This document shows, one piece after another, positions 7,943-19,692 of a stretch of 64,000 nt of DNA (position 1 is its first letter; each line of letters opens with the position of its first letter). A program made the position numbers and the translations under genes. Below the pieces are notes generated by a model, which made no database searches, was not told the origin of the DNA, and was given only the letters and a program-made list of their open reading frames with translations. The stretch is from Actinomadura alba (GTDB lineage: Bacteria; Actinomycetota; Actinomycetes; Streptosporangiales; Streptosporangiaceae), in the NCBI RefSeq assembly GCF_014323705.1, contig NZ_JABVEC010000032.1, forward strand, positions 1 through 64,000, given 5' to 3'.

Positions 7943-9127
7943 GTGACCGAAGAGTTCCCGAACACTGATGATCGAGATGCCGATCCCGCCTTCGCGTTGC
8001 ACCGCGGCGGAAAAATAGAGATCCGTTCCACGGTCGCCGTGCGCGACAAGGACGATCTGTCACTCGCCTACACCCCCGGCGTGGCCCGCGTCTGCAGCGC
8101 GATCGCCGAGGAGCCCGAGCTGGTCAACGACTACACCTGGGTCTCCAGGGTCGTGGCGGTCGTGACGGACGGCACCGCCGTGCTGGGCCTGGGCGACATC
8201 GGCCCGGCCGCCGCGATGCCGGTGATGGAGGGCAAGGCCCTGCTGTTCAAGCAGTTCGCCGGCATCGACTCCGTCCCGATCTGCCTCGACTGCACTGATG
8301 TGGACGAACTGGTCGAGACCGTCATCCGGATGGCGCCGAGCTTCGGTGGCGTCAACCTCGAGGACATCAGCGCGCCGAGGTGCTTCGAGGTGGAGCGACG
8401 CCTGCGCGAGGCACTCGACATCCCGGTCTTCCACGATGATCAGCACGGCACGGCCATCGTGGTGCTCGCGGCCCTGCGCAACGCCTCGCGCCTCGTGGGC
8501 AAGCCGCTGTCGGCCATGCGGGCGGTGGTGGCCGGCGCCGGCGCGTCCGGTGTCGCGGTGTCGCGGATCCTGCTGAACGCCGGGATCGGTGACATAGCCG
8601 TGTCCGACAGCAAAGGGCTGATCTACGACGGCCGGGACGGCCTCAACGAGATCAAGCAGGCACTGGCCGCCGACACCAACAAGGCCGGCCTGACCGGGTC
8701 GACCGAAGAGGCGCTCCAGGGCGCCGACGTGTTCATCGGGCTGTCCGGCGGCACGGTCAGCGAGCAGGCCATCGCCGCGATGTCCGGCGACGGCATCGTG
8801 TTCGCGCTGTCCAACCCCACGCCGGAGATCCATCCCGAGGACGCGCGCAGACACGCCCGCGTGGTGGCCACCGGCCGCAGCGACTTCCCGAACCAGATCA
8901 ACAACGTCCTCGCCTTCCCGGGGATCTTCCGCGGCGCGCTCGACGTGCGCGCGCACACGATCACCGAGGGCATGAAGCTCGCGGCGGCCGGCGCGCTCGC
9001 CGAGGTGGTGGGCGACGACCTCACCGCCGACTACGTGATTCCGAGCCCCTTCGACGAGAGGGTCGCGCCGGCGGTCATCAAGGCCGTCTCGGCACAGGCC
9101 CGGGCAGAGGGCGTCAACCGGATCTGA
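7943..9127 (+). CDS. NAD(P)-dependent malic enzyme
   Basis: The 394-residue enzyme oxidatively decarboxylates malate to pyruvate. The N-terminal malic domain has AYTPGVARVC (about 36-45), GDIGPAAAMPVMEGKA and the metal-binding stretch PVFHDDQHGTAIV. The C-terminal NAD-binding domain has the Rossmann loop VVAGAGASGVAV. The length fits the short prokaryotic form without a phosphotransacetylase tail. GTG at 7943 is preceded by AAGGGG at a five-base spacing. Cofactor preference (NAD or NADP) is not clear by eye. The gene is monocistronic and convergent with the NlpC/P60 gene. Confidence 0.93.
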   Translation: MTEEFPNTDDRDADPAFALHRGGKIEIRSTVAVRDKDDLSLAYTPGVARVCSAIAEEPELVNDYTWVSRVVAVVTDGTAVLGLGDIGPAAAMPVMEGKALLFKQFAGIDSVPICLDCTDVDELVETVIRMAPSFGGVNLEDISAPRCFEVERRLREALDIPVFHDDQHGTAIVVLAALRNASRLVGKPLSAMRAVVAGAGASGVAVSRILLNAGIGDIAVSDSKGLIYDGRDGLNEIKQALAADTNKAGLTGSTEEALQGADVFIGLSGGTVSEQAIAAMSGDGIVFALSNPTPEIHPEDARRHARVVATGRSDFPNQINNVLAFPGIFRGALDVRAHTITEGMKLAAAGALAEVVGDDLTADYVIPSPFDERVAPAVIKAVSAQARAEGVNRI

Positions 9128-9175
9128 GGCCGGTCGCCGCCGGGCGGACCGACCTCGGGACGGCGCCGGGATCGG

Positions 9176-9205
9176 CCGGTGCTCAGATGCCCGGTGCTCA
9201 GATGC
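9176..9205. repeat. 15-bp tandem repeat, two copies
   Basis: CCGGTGCTCAGATGC is repeated exactly twice, and a degenerate third copy ends near 9237. It lies in the non-coding gap between the malic enzyme and NlpC/P60 genes. No function is evident. Confidence 0.7.
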
Positions 9206-9246
9206 CCGCGCGCCGGGGTGCCCGGCGTCGAGATGCCGGAACAGGC

Positions 9247-9274
9247 GGCCCGTGCCCCGGCCGGGGCACGGGCC
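9247..9274. terminator. Bidirectional terminator-like palindrome
   Basis: GGCCCGTGCCCCGG and its exact complement form a continuous 28-bp palindrome just before the NlpC/P60 stop codon and 120 bases after the malic enzyme stop. It suits termination of both convergent genes. Confidence 0.65.
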
Positions 9275-9282
9275 ACGGCGTC

Positions 9283-10323
9283 TCAGGCGACTCGGACGGC
9301 TCCGGCGTAGGGGAGTCCGGCGATCGGTGCGATGCGCACGACGTCACCGGTCTGGGGTGCGTGGATCATTTCGCCGTCGCCGATGTAGAGGCCGACGTGG
9401 TGCAGATCGGCAAAGAAGAACACCAGGTCACCGGGGAGCAGGTCGTCCTGCGCGATCTGCGTTCCGGATGTCCACTGGCTGCCGGTGTGGTGCGGGAGCT
9501 TGACCTTGGCCTGCTTGTACGCCCACATGGTGAGACCCGAGCTGTCGAAGGACTTGGGCCCGGCGCGGCCGAAGAGGTACGGCGCGCCCAGCTTGGATCT
9601 GGCCGCCTTGACGGCGGCGAGCGCCTTCGCCGAAGCCTCCCCCGGACCGTCGGGGTCCGGGGTCTGCGGGGTCGCGGTGGGAGTGGCCTCGCCGCCCGCC
9701 CGGCGATCGCCGTCGCGGGCCTTCACGGCCGCTTTGAGGCGATCCTTCGACGTGCTGAGCAGTGACTCGATGCGTCCTTTCTGGGCGTCGATGTCCGCGG
9801 CGAGCCGTTGTACGGAGGCCGTCCGAGCCTTCTCGGTCCGTTCGGCGTGCGCGGAGGCCTGGGTGGCGATTCCCAGATCGCGCACTTTGCCGGCGTCCTG
9901 CGTGGCGAAGTACCTGAGCGCCGAGGCCCGGTCGAGCAGGTCCTGCGGGTCGGAGGCGCCGACGAACGCGGCCGTGCTCTCGTCGACGCTGCCGTTCATG
10001 TACGAAACGCCGGCCAGTCGCCGGATGCGCAACTGCATCTGCCGCAGGCTGCGCCGCTGGAGTTCGGCCTCGGCCTTGGCGGCGCGGGCCGCGCGCTTCG
10101 ACTGGTCGAGGCGCACGCGCATGCCGTTGTACTGCTCGGTGAGGGTCTCGAGCTGTCCGTTCAGCCTGTCGGCCTCGGCCTTGAGCGCCTCGACCTCCGG
10201 GTCCGGCGCGGCCGCGCCCGCGACGCCTGTTAGGACCATGGCGGCGAGCAAGGCGGCGATGACAGGAATCACGGGCTTGACGGCTCGTCGGAGCGGACCC
10301 TGGCGGGGGTCGGATAGGTCCAC
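9283..10323 (-). CDS. Secreted NlpC/P60-fold protein with Ser in place of catalytic Cys
   Basis: The 346-residue protein has a signal peptide (hydrophobic core about 20-38, ending AGAAA) and a long coiled coil (about 40-200) like the RipA/CwlO N-terminal domain. A linker rich in Thr and Pro precedes a C-terminal NlpC/P60 domain. Family members read D-C-S-G at the active site of this peptidoglycan endopeptidase, but here it is FDSSGL: Ser261 replaces the Cys nucleophile (codon AGC at 9541-9543). The His (HVGLYIGDG, H309) and the later IHAP are kept. It may be a non-catalytic cell-wall binding or regulatory protein, or a weak serine hydrolase. GTG start, with GGAG six bases upstream. Confidence 0.9.
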   Translation of the reverse strand: MDLSDPRQGPLRRAVKPVIPVIAALLAAMVLTGVAGAAAPDPEVEALKAEADRLNGQLETLTEQYNGMRVRLDQSKRAARAAKAEAELQRRSLRQMQLRIRRLAGVSYMNGSVDESTAAFVGASDPQDLLDRASALRYFATQDAGKVRDLGIATQASAHAERTEKARTASVQRLAADIDAQKGRIESLLSTSKDRLKAAVKARDGDRRAGGEATPTATPQTPDPDGPGEASAKALAAVKAARSKLGAPYLFGRAGPKSFDSSGLTMWAYKQAKVKLPHHTGSQWTSGTQIAQDDLLPGDLVFFFADLHHVGLYIGDGEMIHAPQTGDVVRIAPIAGLPYAGAVRVA

Positions 10324-10530
10324 CGATGCTCCTGTTCTGGACGGGGGAGGAGTGATCCCCGATCAGGGAAGATCGTAGGAACTGTCCGGCGTCACCGCTA
10401 CCGGGATGCGCGAACCGAACTGGGAGGACTCTCTTCGGTGTCTTTGGGTAGCCGGATGATCCCGAAGCGATGCCGATCGCGGTCGCGATGCGGTTCCCGC
10501 GTGCACCCGGCGGCGGTCTACGCTGACGGC

Positions 10531-11499
10531 ATGTTCGCTGTCACGGCTGCCCGGATCGACTCAGACAACCCGCTCAACGGACTGGAACTCGGGGAACGAC
10601 CCGAGCCGGCGGTGCCCGAGGGGTGGACCACCGTAGCGGTGCGCGCCACCGCGCTGAACCACCACGACCTGTGGACACTGCGGGGCGTGGGCGTGCGCGC
10701 GGACCAACTCCCGATCGTCCTCGGCTGTGATGCCGCCGGGGTCGATGAGGACGGCAACGAGGTCATCGTGCATTCGGTGATCGGAGACCCGGACCGGGGC
10801 GGCGGGGACGAGACCCTCGACCCCAAGCGATCGCTGCTCTCGGAGAAGTACGACGGGACGTTCGCCGAGCGGGTCGCGGTGCCGCGCCGCAACCTGGTGC
10901 CCAAGCCGGAGGCGCTGTCCTTCGAGGAGGCGGCCTGCCTGCCGACGGCATGGCTCACCGCCTATCGCATGCTGTTCGACAAGTCCGGCCTTCAGCCCGG
11001 TTCGACCGTGCTCGTACAGGGCGCCGGCGGCGGCGTGGCCACCGCGCTGATCGCGCTCGGGGCGGCGGCGGGTTACCGCGTCTGGGCGACCAGCCGCAGC
11101 GAGGCCAAACGCGAGCGCGCGCTGGAGCTGGGCGCCGACGCCGTCTTCGAGTCCGGTGCCCGGCTGCCCGAGCGGGTCGACGGGGTCATGGAGACGGTCG
11201 GCGAGGCCACGTGGGCACACTCGGTGAAGTCGCTGCGGCCCGGCGGGCGCATCGTCGTCTGCGGTGCGACCAGCGGGCCGATGCCGCCCGCCGAGCTGAC
11301 CCGGGTGTTCTTCCTCCAGCTGTCGGTCGAGGGCTCCACGATGGGCACCCGCGACCAGCTCGTCCGGCTGGCGCGTTTCTGCGCGACCACCGGCGTACGG
11401 CCGCTGATCGACCGTACGCTCCCGCTGGGACGGGCCCGCGAAGGTATCGCCGCCATGGCCGAGGGCGACCTCTTCGGCAAGGTCGTCTTCACCCCCTGA
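10531..11499 (+). CDS. Zinc-less MDR-family quinone oxidoreductase / alcohol dehydrogenase
   Basis: The 322-residue protein is a medium-chain dehydrogenase/reductase. The N-terminal GroES-like half has ATALNHHDLW and VLGCDAAG. The Rossmann half has the NADP-binding stretch VLVQGAGGGVATALIALGAAAG around residues 150-170. The structural zinc cysteines are absent, which points to the quinone-oxidoreductase-like branch. The ATG at 10531 gives a normal N-terminus, and no strong ribosome-binding site precedes it, so the mRNA may be leaderless or short-leadered. The substrate cannot be inferred. It is convergent with the PadR gene. Confidence 0.85.
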   Translation: MFAVTAARIDSDNPLNGLELGERPEPAVPEGWTTVAVRATALNHHDLWTLRGVGVRADQLPIVLGCDAAGVDEDGNEVIVHSVIGDPDRGGGDETLDPKRSLLSEKYDGTFAERVAVPRRNLVPKPEALSFEEAACLPTAWLTAYRMLFDKSGLQPGSTVLVQGAGGGVATALIALGAAAGYRVWATSRSEAKRERALELGADAVFESGARLPERVDGVMETVGEATWAHSVKSLRPGGRIVVCGATSGPMPPAELTRVFFLQLSVEGSTMGTRDQLVRLARFCATTGVRPLIDRTLPLGRAREGIAAMAEGDLFGKVVFTP

Positions 11500-11513
11500 G
11501 CCCGGATCACCGT

Positions 11514-11586
11514 CGTGATCATGCAGTTGTTCGCGCCGCGTGGGCGGTGTCGGTCGTGGGCGGGTGCGCTCAAGTGCATGATCACG
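11514..11586. terminator. Long inverted repeat between convergent genes (CGTGATC element)
   Basis: CGTGATCATGCAGTTG at 11514-11529 pairs with CAAGTGCATGATCACG at 11571-11586 (15 of 16 positions), with a 41-base loop. It separates the convergent oxidoreductase and PadR genes, so a bidirectional terminator is likely. Its stem closely resembles the one at 61733-61819, which suggests a dispersed element. Confidence 0.6.
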
Positions 11587-11621
11587 GTGGAGGGTGGCCG
11601 GGGTGCTCACCCCTGGCGTGG

Positions 11622-12365
11622 TCAGTCGAGGGCGGGTGGGTTTCGGAAGATCTCAGTGCGCAGGCGTTCGGAGGTCTCGTCGAGCAGTGCGCGGGCGGCG
11701 GCCAGCGCCTCGTCATCGGCGTGGGCGCCCCACGCCTCGGTGCGGGCGTCCTCGACGAACCTGCGCAGGGTCTGTTCGAACTCGAGCCGGGGATCGCCGC
11801 CGCCCGTGACGGCGTCCGCTCCCCACACCGAGCGCCACGCGTTCTCCCAGTTCTGGCGCAGCTCGTCCTTCAGCGCCTGTCCCTGCTCGCGCCACTGGCC
11901 CTTCTGCCGCCGCCACTCCTCCTTCTGCCGCTCCGTGCTGTCCTTCCAGGAGGTCCAGGCCGTCGTACGCCCCTGGTCGCGCACCTCCCGCGCCGCCTGG
12001 GTGAGCTCCTCGCGCAGCGACCGTACGGTCTTGCGAACGTCCTGTTGCACCCCGCGGGCGAACTCCTGGGCCGAGGCGGAGATCTCCTCTTCGAGCTCGG
12101 CGAGCTCGTCCATCCGCCGTTCCAGCTCCGCCCGCCCTTTGCCGGTGAGCTGGTAGACCTTCTTGCCCTTGATCACCTCGTGCGTGACGAGGCCCTCGGA
12201 CTCCAGCCGCGCCAGCCGGGGATAGATCGTGCCGGGGGAGGGCGAGTAGACCCCGAGGAACCGGTCCTGCAGGAGGCGGATCACCTCGTAGCCGTGCCGG
12301 GGGCTCTCCTCGAGCAGCTTCAGCAGGTAGAGCCGCAGCCGGCCGTGGCCAAAGACGGGGGACAT
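11622..12365 (-). CDS. PadR-family transcriptional regulator
   Basis: The 247-residue protein has an N-terminal PadR winged helix (LRLYLLKLLEESPRHGYEVI, then SPGTIYPRLARLESEGLV and the wing KGKKVYQLT). A long charged, predicted coiled-coil C-terminus of about 150 residues follows, rich in Arg, Glu, Gln and Trp. The ATG at 12365 follows GGAGG and overlaps the DUF4097 stop as TGATG, so the two are co-translated. PadR proteins usually repress their own operon, and the palindrome at 13234-13243 in the operon promoter is a candidate target. The TTG one codon upstream is a less likely start. Confidence 0.9.
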   Translation of the reverse strand: MSPVFGHGRLRLYLLKLLEESPRHGYEVIRLLQDRFLGVYSPSPGTIYPRLARLESEGLVTHEVIKGKKVYQLTGKGRAELERRMDELAELEEEISASAQEFARGVQQDVRKTVRSLREELTQAAREVRDQGRTTAWTSWKDSTERQKEEWRRQKGQWREQGQALKDELRQNWENAWRSVWGADAVTGGGDPRLEFEQTLRRFVEDARTEAWGAHADDEALAAARALLDETSERLRTEIFRNPPALD

Positions 12366-13195
12366 CAAACCTCCACATCGGGCTCGCCGCGGTGGCGAGC
12401 GTAGTTTGCCGGGCGGCTCAGCAAGGTGATGTCGCCGGACACCGTCGTGACCGTCACCTCTCCCGCCCCGTCCCCCAGGGTGCCGGTGACGTTCTTCGGC
12501 ATCGCCCCACCGGCCGGATCGAGCTCGGCGAAGGAGCTGTCGATCCGGCCGCCCACCGTGTTCATCCCGATCCGGGCCGACACCGACGCGGGGAGCCGCA
12601 GCGTCACCTCTCCCGCGATCGTGCTGGCCTGGATTCCGCCGTTCGGGGTCAGGTCGACGTCGGCCGCGATCCGCCCGCTCACCGAGCGCGCGGTCAGCCG
12701 GTCGAGCGAGCCGCCCGCCAGACCGAGGTCACCGGACACGGAGATGAAGTCGACGGTCCCGTCGAGGCATTGGGCCTCGATCGCGCCGGAGACCGTGTTG
12801 GCCGCGATGTGCCCGGTCACGCCGTCGAGGGTGACGTCCCCGGTGGCGCTCTTGAGCGACACACCCGCGGTCAGCCCGGTGATGACGGCGTCGGCGCCGA
12901 CCAGATCGACCTGAACGGGACAGTCCGGCGGCACGGTCACCGTGACGTCGGCGCTGCACCGCCGGCCGTTCAGCCAGGTGCGCAGTCCCTCCCAGAGGGG
13001 GTTGCGGTGCGTGATGCCGAGCATGCCGGCGTCATGGTCGATCTCCAGCGGCTGCCCTTGGACGTCCGTCACCCGGACCGAGGGTCTCTCGCCACCGGTG
13101 AGCACGGAGAGGCTTCCGCTCACCAGCACCACCTTGAGAGCGACGACCCCGTCGAAGTCGAGGTTCGTGGCCTCCTCGATCGTCCACCGCGCCAT
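12365..13195 (-). CDS. DUF4097-type beta-helix protein
   Basis: The 276-residue protein consists mostly of repeating short strands (SATGDVTLDGVTG, TVSGAIEAQC, SVSGRIAADVDL, TVSGDITLLS) typical of the DUF4097/DUF4098 beta-strand repeat family. No signal peptide or membrane helix is seen, so it is probably cytoplasmic. It is the first gene of an operon with the PadR regulator, a pairing that is common in actinomycetes. The molecular role is unknown, and some relatives are tied to envelope stress. ATG at 13195 starts MARWTIEEATNLDFDG. Upstream in-frame codons overlap the promoter and are unlikely to be translated. Confidence 0.85.
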   Translation of the reverse strand: MARWTIEEATNLDFDGVVALKVVLVSGSLSVLTGGERPSVRVTDVQGQPLEIDHDAGMLGITHRNPLWEGLRTWLNGRRCSADVTVTVPPDCPVQVDLVGADAVITGLTAGVSLKSATGDVTLDGVTGHIAANTVSGAIEAQCLDGTVDFISVSGDLGLAGGSLDRLTARSVSGRIAADVDLTPNGGIQASTIAGEVTLRLPASVSARIGMNTVGGRIDSSFAELDPAGGAMPKNVTGTLGDGAGEVTVTTVSGDITLLSRPANYARHRGEPDVEV

Positions 13196-13233
13196 CACGC
13201 CCAGCCTTCCCGCTCGACGATCCCTCCAGAAAA

Positions 13234-13260
13234 CGATATATCGCGTCTGGCCCAAGTCAA
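13234..13260 (-). promoter_or_regulatory. Promoter with overlapping CGATATATCG operator
   Basis: Read on the minus strand, TTGACT (13260-13255) is a good -35 element. The perfect palindrome CGATATATCG (13243-13234) occupies the expected -10 position, where ATATCG/TATCGT would serve as -10. A repressor bound there would block polymerase, and the PadR protein of this operon is the obvious candidate. Confidence 0.55.
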
Positions 13261-13322
13261 TCTCTGCTGAATCGCCTCGCTCCGCTCGGCGACTCGGGGC
13301 GCACCCCTCGCGGTCACTACGG

Positions 13323-13502
13323 TCAGTCTTCGTCCTCGTCGTCCAGGCGGGCCAGCCAGGTGGCGAGGCGTTCGACGGGCGACTCGAACTCGGGGTTGAG
13401 ATCCACGAACTCGCGCAACCGCTCCGCGATCCAGGCGAGGGTCACCTCCTCGGGGCCGCGCCGGTCGGCGAGTTCTTCGATGCCCCTGTCGGTGAAGTAC
13501 AT
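13323..13502 (-). CDS. DUF6104-type small protein
   Basis: This 59-residue acidic protein begins MYFTDRGIEELADRRG, contains VTLAWIAERLREFVDLNPEFE, and ends in LARLDDEDED. The ATG follows GGAGG at a four-base spacing. Its composition and codon use match real genes here. As I recall, the family is conserved in actinomycetes and lies directly downstream of the 2-oxoglutarate dehydrogenase gene, as here (98 bases from the kgd stop, same strand). The function is unknown. A long palindrome separates it from kgd. Confidence 0.85.
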   Translation of the reverse strand: MYFTDRGIEELADRRGPEEVTLAWIAERLREFVDLNPEFESPVERLATWLARLDDEDED

Positions 13503-13520
13503 GGTGCCTCCGGAAGACGA

Positions 13521-13576
13521 CTCCGCCGTGATCTCGCGGGTCGTTCGCCCGAACGACCCGCGAGATCACGGCGGAG
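13521..13576. terminator. 56-bp perfect palindrome between kgd and the DUF6104 gene
   Basis: Arms of 27 bases (13521-13547 and 13550-13576) are exact reverse complements around a 2-base centre. On the minus strand it follows the kgd stop by 23 bases and precedes the DUF6104 start by 18. It can form a very stable hairpin that may terminate or process the kgd message while leaving the small gene's ribosome-binding site just beyond it. Confidence 0.75.
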
Positions 13577-13599
13577 AGACGAGGGAGAGGGCCGGTGGG

Positions 13600-17340
<3,741 letters not shown>

Positions 17341-17623
17341 GGCGGAGATCGCCCTCTTCCGCAGCTCGCAGGTGGGTTCTGAAATCGACTCAAGGCTACT
17401 CGCCTGCGGGAGGCGCCGAGGCATGCCCTCGGTCACACCTCCGCACAACCCCGATTATCAATGATCTTCGTGCGCGTCGCGTCCGGTTCGCGTGGATCAG
17501 GGGCCGGCGGGGCCGCGGCGTCCCTCGTCTCGCCGTGCGTTCCGCTCCCGTCCGCGACCGGTCCGCCGCCCGCGGATAGGCTGCCCGCAGTGCCTGTGCT
17601 CTTCGGCGGGGGGCGGATCGGTA

Positions 17624-18376
17624 ATGCTCGAGACCTTCAATGACCTGGTGCGGGGGCTGCCCTCGCCGTTGATCTATGGCGTCGTCGCGGCGCTCGTGTT
17701 CGCCGAGGCGGCGCTCTTCTTCGGATTCGTCTTCCCCGGGGAAACCGCGATCATCGTCGGTGGCGTGCTGGCCAGCCAGGGGCGGCTCTCGGTTCCGCTG
17801 CTATTGATCATCGTGGTGGTCTCGGCGATCGTCGGCGACTCGGTGGGCTATGAGATCGGCCGTAAGTACGGGACTCGGGTGCTGAACACCCGTCCCATGC
17901 GAAGGCATCGCTCGAAGGTCGACAAGGCACAGGCGCTGATCCGCAGGAGAGGCGCCTTCGCCGTCTTCATCGGCCGATTCACTGCCCTGCTGCGGGCGCT
18001 GATGCCGGCCCTCGCCGGCAGTGCCCGGCTGCCGTACCGGAGATTCCTGCTCTTCAACGCCATCGGCGGCATCGTGTGGGGTGTCGGGTTCACCCTCGGG
18101 GGCTTCTTCCTCGGCACCGCCTTCGAGCACACCGCGCAGCTGCTGGGCAGGGGGCTGGCCGGCGCGGCGGCGGTGCTGGTCGTCGCCGCCGCGGTGGTCT
18201 GGTCCGTGCGCAGGCACCGCAGAGAGGCGACGGGCGAGCGGGCCGCGGCCAAGATCCTCGATGCGGCGTCCGACGAGGTCGGCGGTGTCGGTGGTGTTCG
18301 CGGTCCCAGCGGCGCCACGAGCCCCGCGAACCGCGCGACGGGCATCGTCGAGGACGCGCCGGGGGAGGCCGGCTGA
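17624..18376 (+). CDS. DedA-family membrane protein
   Basis: The 250-residue protein has the SNARE-associated/DedA fold. A first transmembrane segment is followed by the conserved FGFVFPGETAIIVGG, then a re-entrant region with VGDSVGYEIGRKYG and GRFTALLRALMPALAG, which hold the conserved E, D and R residues linked to proton-coupled function. Two more hydrophobic helices and a polar tail of about 60 residues follow. Relatives act in lipid carrier flipping and membrane homeostasis. It is divergent from kgd with 283 bases between starts. That gap shows no other gene. Confidence 0.9.
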   Translation: MLETFNDLVRGLPSPLIYGVVAALVFAEAALFFGFVFPGETAIIVGGVLASQGRLSVPLLLIIVVVSAIVGDSVGYEIGRKYGTRVLNTRPMRRHRSKVDKAQALIRRRGAFAVFIGRFTALLRALMPALAGSARLPYRRFLLFNAIGGIVWGVGFTLGGFFLGTAFEHTAQLLGRGLAGAAAVLVVAAAVVWSVRRHRREATGERAAAKILDAASDEVGGVGGVRGPSGATSPANRATGIVEDAPGEAG

Positions 18377-18462
18377 CCCCGCCGAGGGCGGTGTGATCTC
18401 ACGGCCGCGGGCGCCGGCCCCGCCACCTCCGTGATCCGCGCCGAAGGATCGCCGGCGCGCGC

Positions 18463-18494
18463 CGTCAGGAACGGGCCGCGTCAGGAACGGGCCG
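18463..18494. repeat. 16-bp tandem duplication at a gene end
   Basis: CGTCAGGAACGGGCCG occurs twice in direct tandem. The second copy contains the stop codon and last codons of the reductase-like gene ending at 18481. The duplication could have arisen by slippage and has no visible role. Confidence 0.75.
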
Positions 18495-19563
18495 CGCGGC
18501 CGGTGAGGAGCGGCAGATCGAGGAACGTGCGGATGCCGGCCGGCGCACCGCACACGGCGGGGACGGCGTTCAACGCGAACGCGGCGGCGGCCGTGATGCC
18601 GTTGGAGACCCAGTCCTCCTCGGCGGTCAGCGTGATCGAGGGCCGCCCGTGCACGCGCACGGCATAGCCCGGCCGCTCCCAGGCGGTGACCCGGCGCGCA
18701 TCGGACTTGTGCACGCACTCGATGGTCACCACCGGGCGGCCCCTCACCACCCCGGAGAAGGTCCAGCGGCCGGCGGCGACGGTACCCCGCGGAATCGGCA
18801 CGGCCTGGATCTCGAAGTCCTCGTCGGCGAGCAGGTACTCATGGCTGACGTCGACCTGGTCGAGCGTGACGCCGAGGCCCGCGCCGACCAGCTGAAGGCT
18901 CTCGGTGAACAGGTCGCGCATGGCGGCCCGGTAGGTCGGCAGGGCCTCGAGGTAGGCCTCCTCGGTCTTCCCGAGCCCGCCCATCTCATGGATGAGCAGG
19001 CGGGACGGGTGGCCGGAGAAGTCGGCGCATTCGCGCACGTAGACATGATCGACGCGCTGGCAGACACCGGACAGCACGAGCGGCAGCACCTCGGTCGTGA
19101 ACCCGGGGTTGACGCCCGTGCCGAGCACCGATGTCTCACCCGCCTTGCAGGCGTGTTCCAGCTCGGCGGTGAACTCCGGGCCGCGAGCGTATGGGTACAG
19201 CATCCCGGCCAGGCTGACGACGTTCTTCCCCGAGGCCAGCAGCTCGCAGACCGTGTGCAGGTCCTTGCGGGGATCCCCGCCGATGGACTGCGCGATGAGC
19301 GGCGCGTAGATCACGCAGTCGGCGTCGAGCGCGAGGATCCCGTTCGGATCGTCGGTGGCGATCACATCGGTCGGCGGCCTGCCCACCAGCGTCCCGGCGT
19401 CGACGCCGACCTTCGCCGGGTCGAAGACGCGCACTCCCGCGAGCTCGAACTCGGGACGCTCGATGACCCCCCGGATCACGCTGCGCCCGACGGCTCCAGT
19501 GGCCCACTGGACAACGCGGTACCGCGGCGCTGTCCCGTCGGCGGCCTCGACCGCTGAGCGCAT
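18481..19563 (-). CDS. NAD(P)-binding dihydrodipicolinate-reductase-like / amine dehydrogenase-like protein
   Basis: The 360-residue protein starts with a Rossmann fold (YRVVQWATGAVGRSVIRGV, about 15-33) like dihydrodipicolinate reductase and 2,4-diaminopentanoate dehydrogenase. It continues with GKNVVSLAGMLYP and LGTGVNPGFTTEVLPLVLSG, typical of uncharacterised actinobacterial oxidoreductases near steroid or fatty-acid genes. ATG at 19563 has GGAGGAAG eight bases upstream. It is divergent from an SDR and an enoyl-CoA hydratase, so a shared catabolic theme is likely. The substrate is unknown. Confidence 0.8.
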   Translation of the reverse strand: MRSAVEAADGTAPRYRVVQWATGAVGRSVIRGVIERPEFELAGVRVFDPAKVGVDAGTLVGRPPTDVIATDDPNGILALDADCVIYAPLIAQSIGGDPRKDLHTVCELLASGKNVVSLAGMLYPYARGPEFTAELEHACKAGETSVLGTGVNPGFTTEVLPLVLSGVCQRVDHVYVRECADFSGHPSRLLIHEMGGLGKTEEAYLEALPTYRAAMRDLFTESLQLVGAGLGVTLDQVDVSHEYLLADEDFEIQAVPIPRGTVAAGRWTFSGVVRGRPVVTIECVHKSDARRVTAWERPGYAVRVHGRPSITLTAEEDWVSNGITAAAAFALNAVPAVCGAPAGIRTFLDLPLLTGRAARS

Positions 19564-19692
19564 GGTGATCTTCCTCCGTGCGGCATCCACGATGGTGATG
19601 GACGTTACCGCCCTGCCTCCCGGTTATCGGCGAAATCACGGCATCTGACTTTTTCCGCTCACGAGAGCCGGTACCGAGTGAGATTCGGTTAG

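Noticed and set aside
10324..10530. Possible c-di-AMP (ydaO-type) riboswitch before the NlpC/P60 gene
   Set aside because: Such elements often precede cell-wall peptidase genes in actinomycetes, but I could not match the conserved ydaO segments or pairing here.
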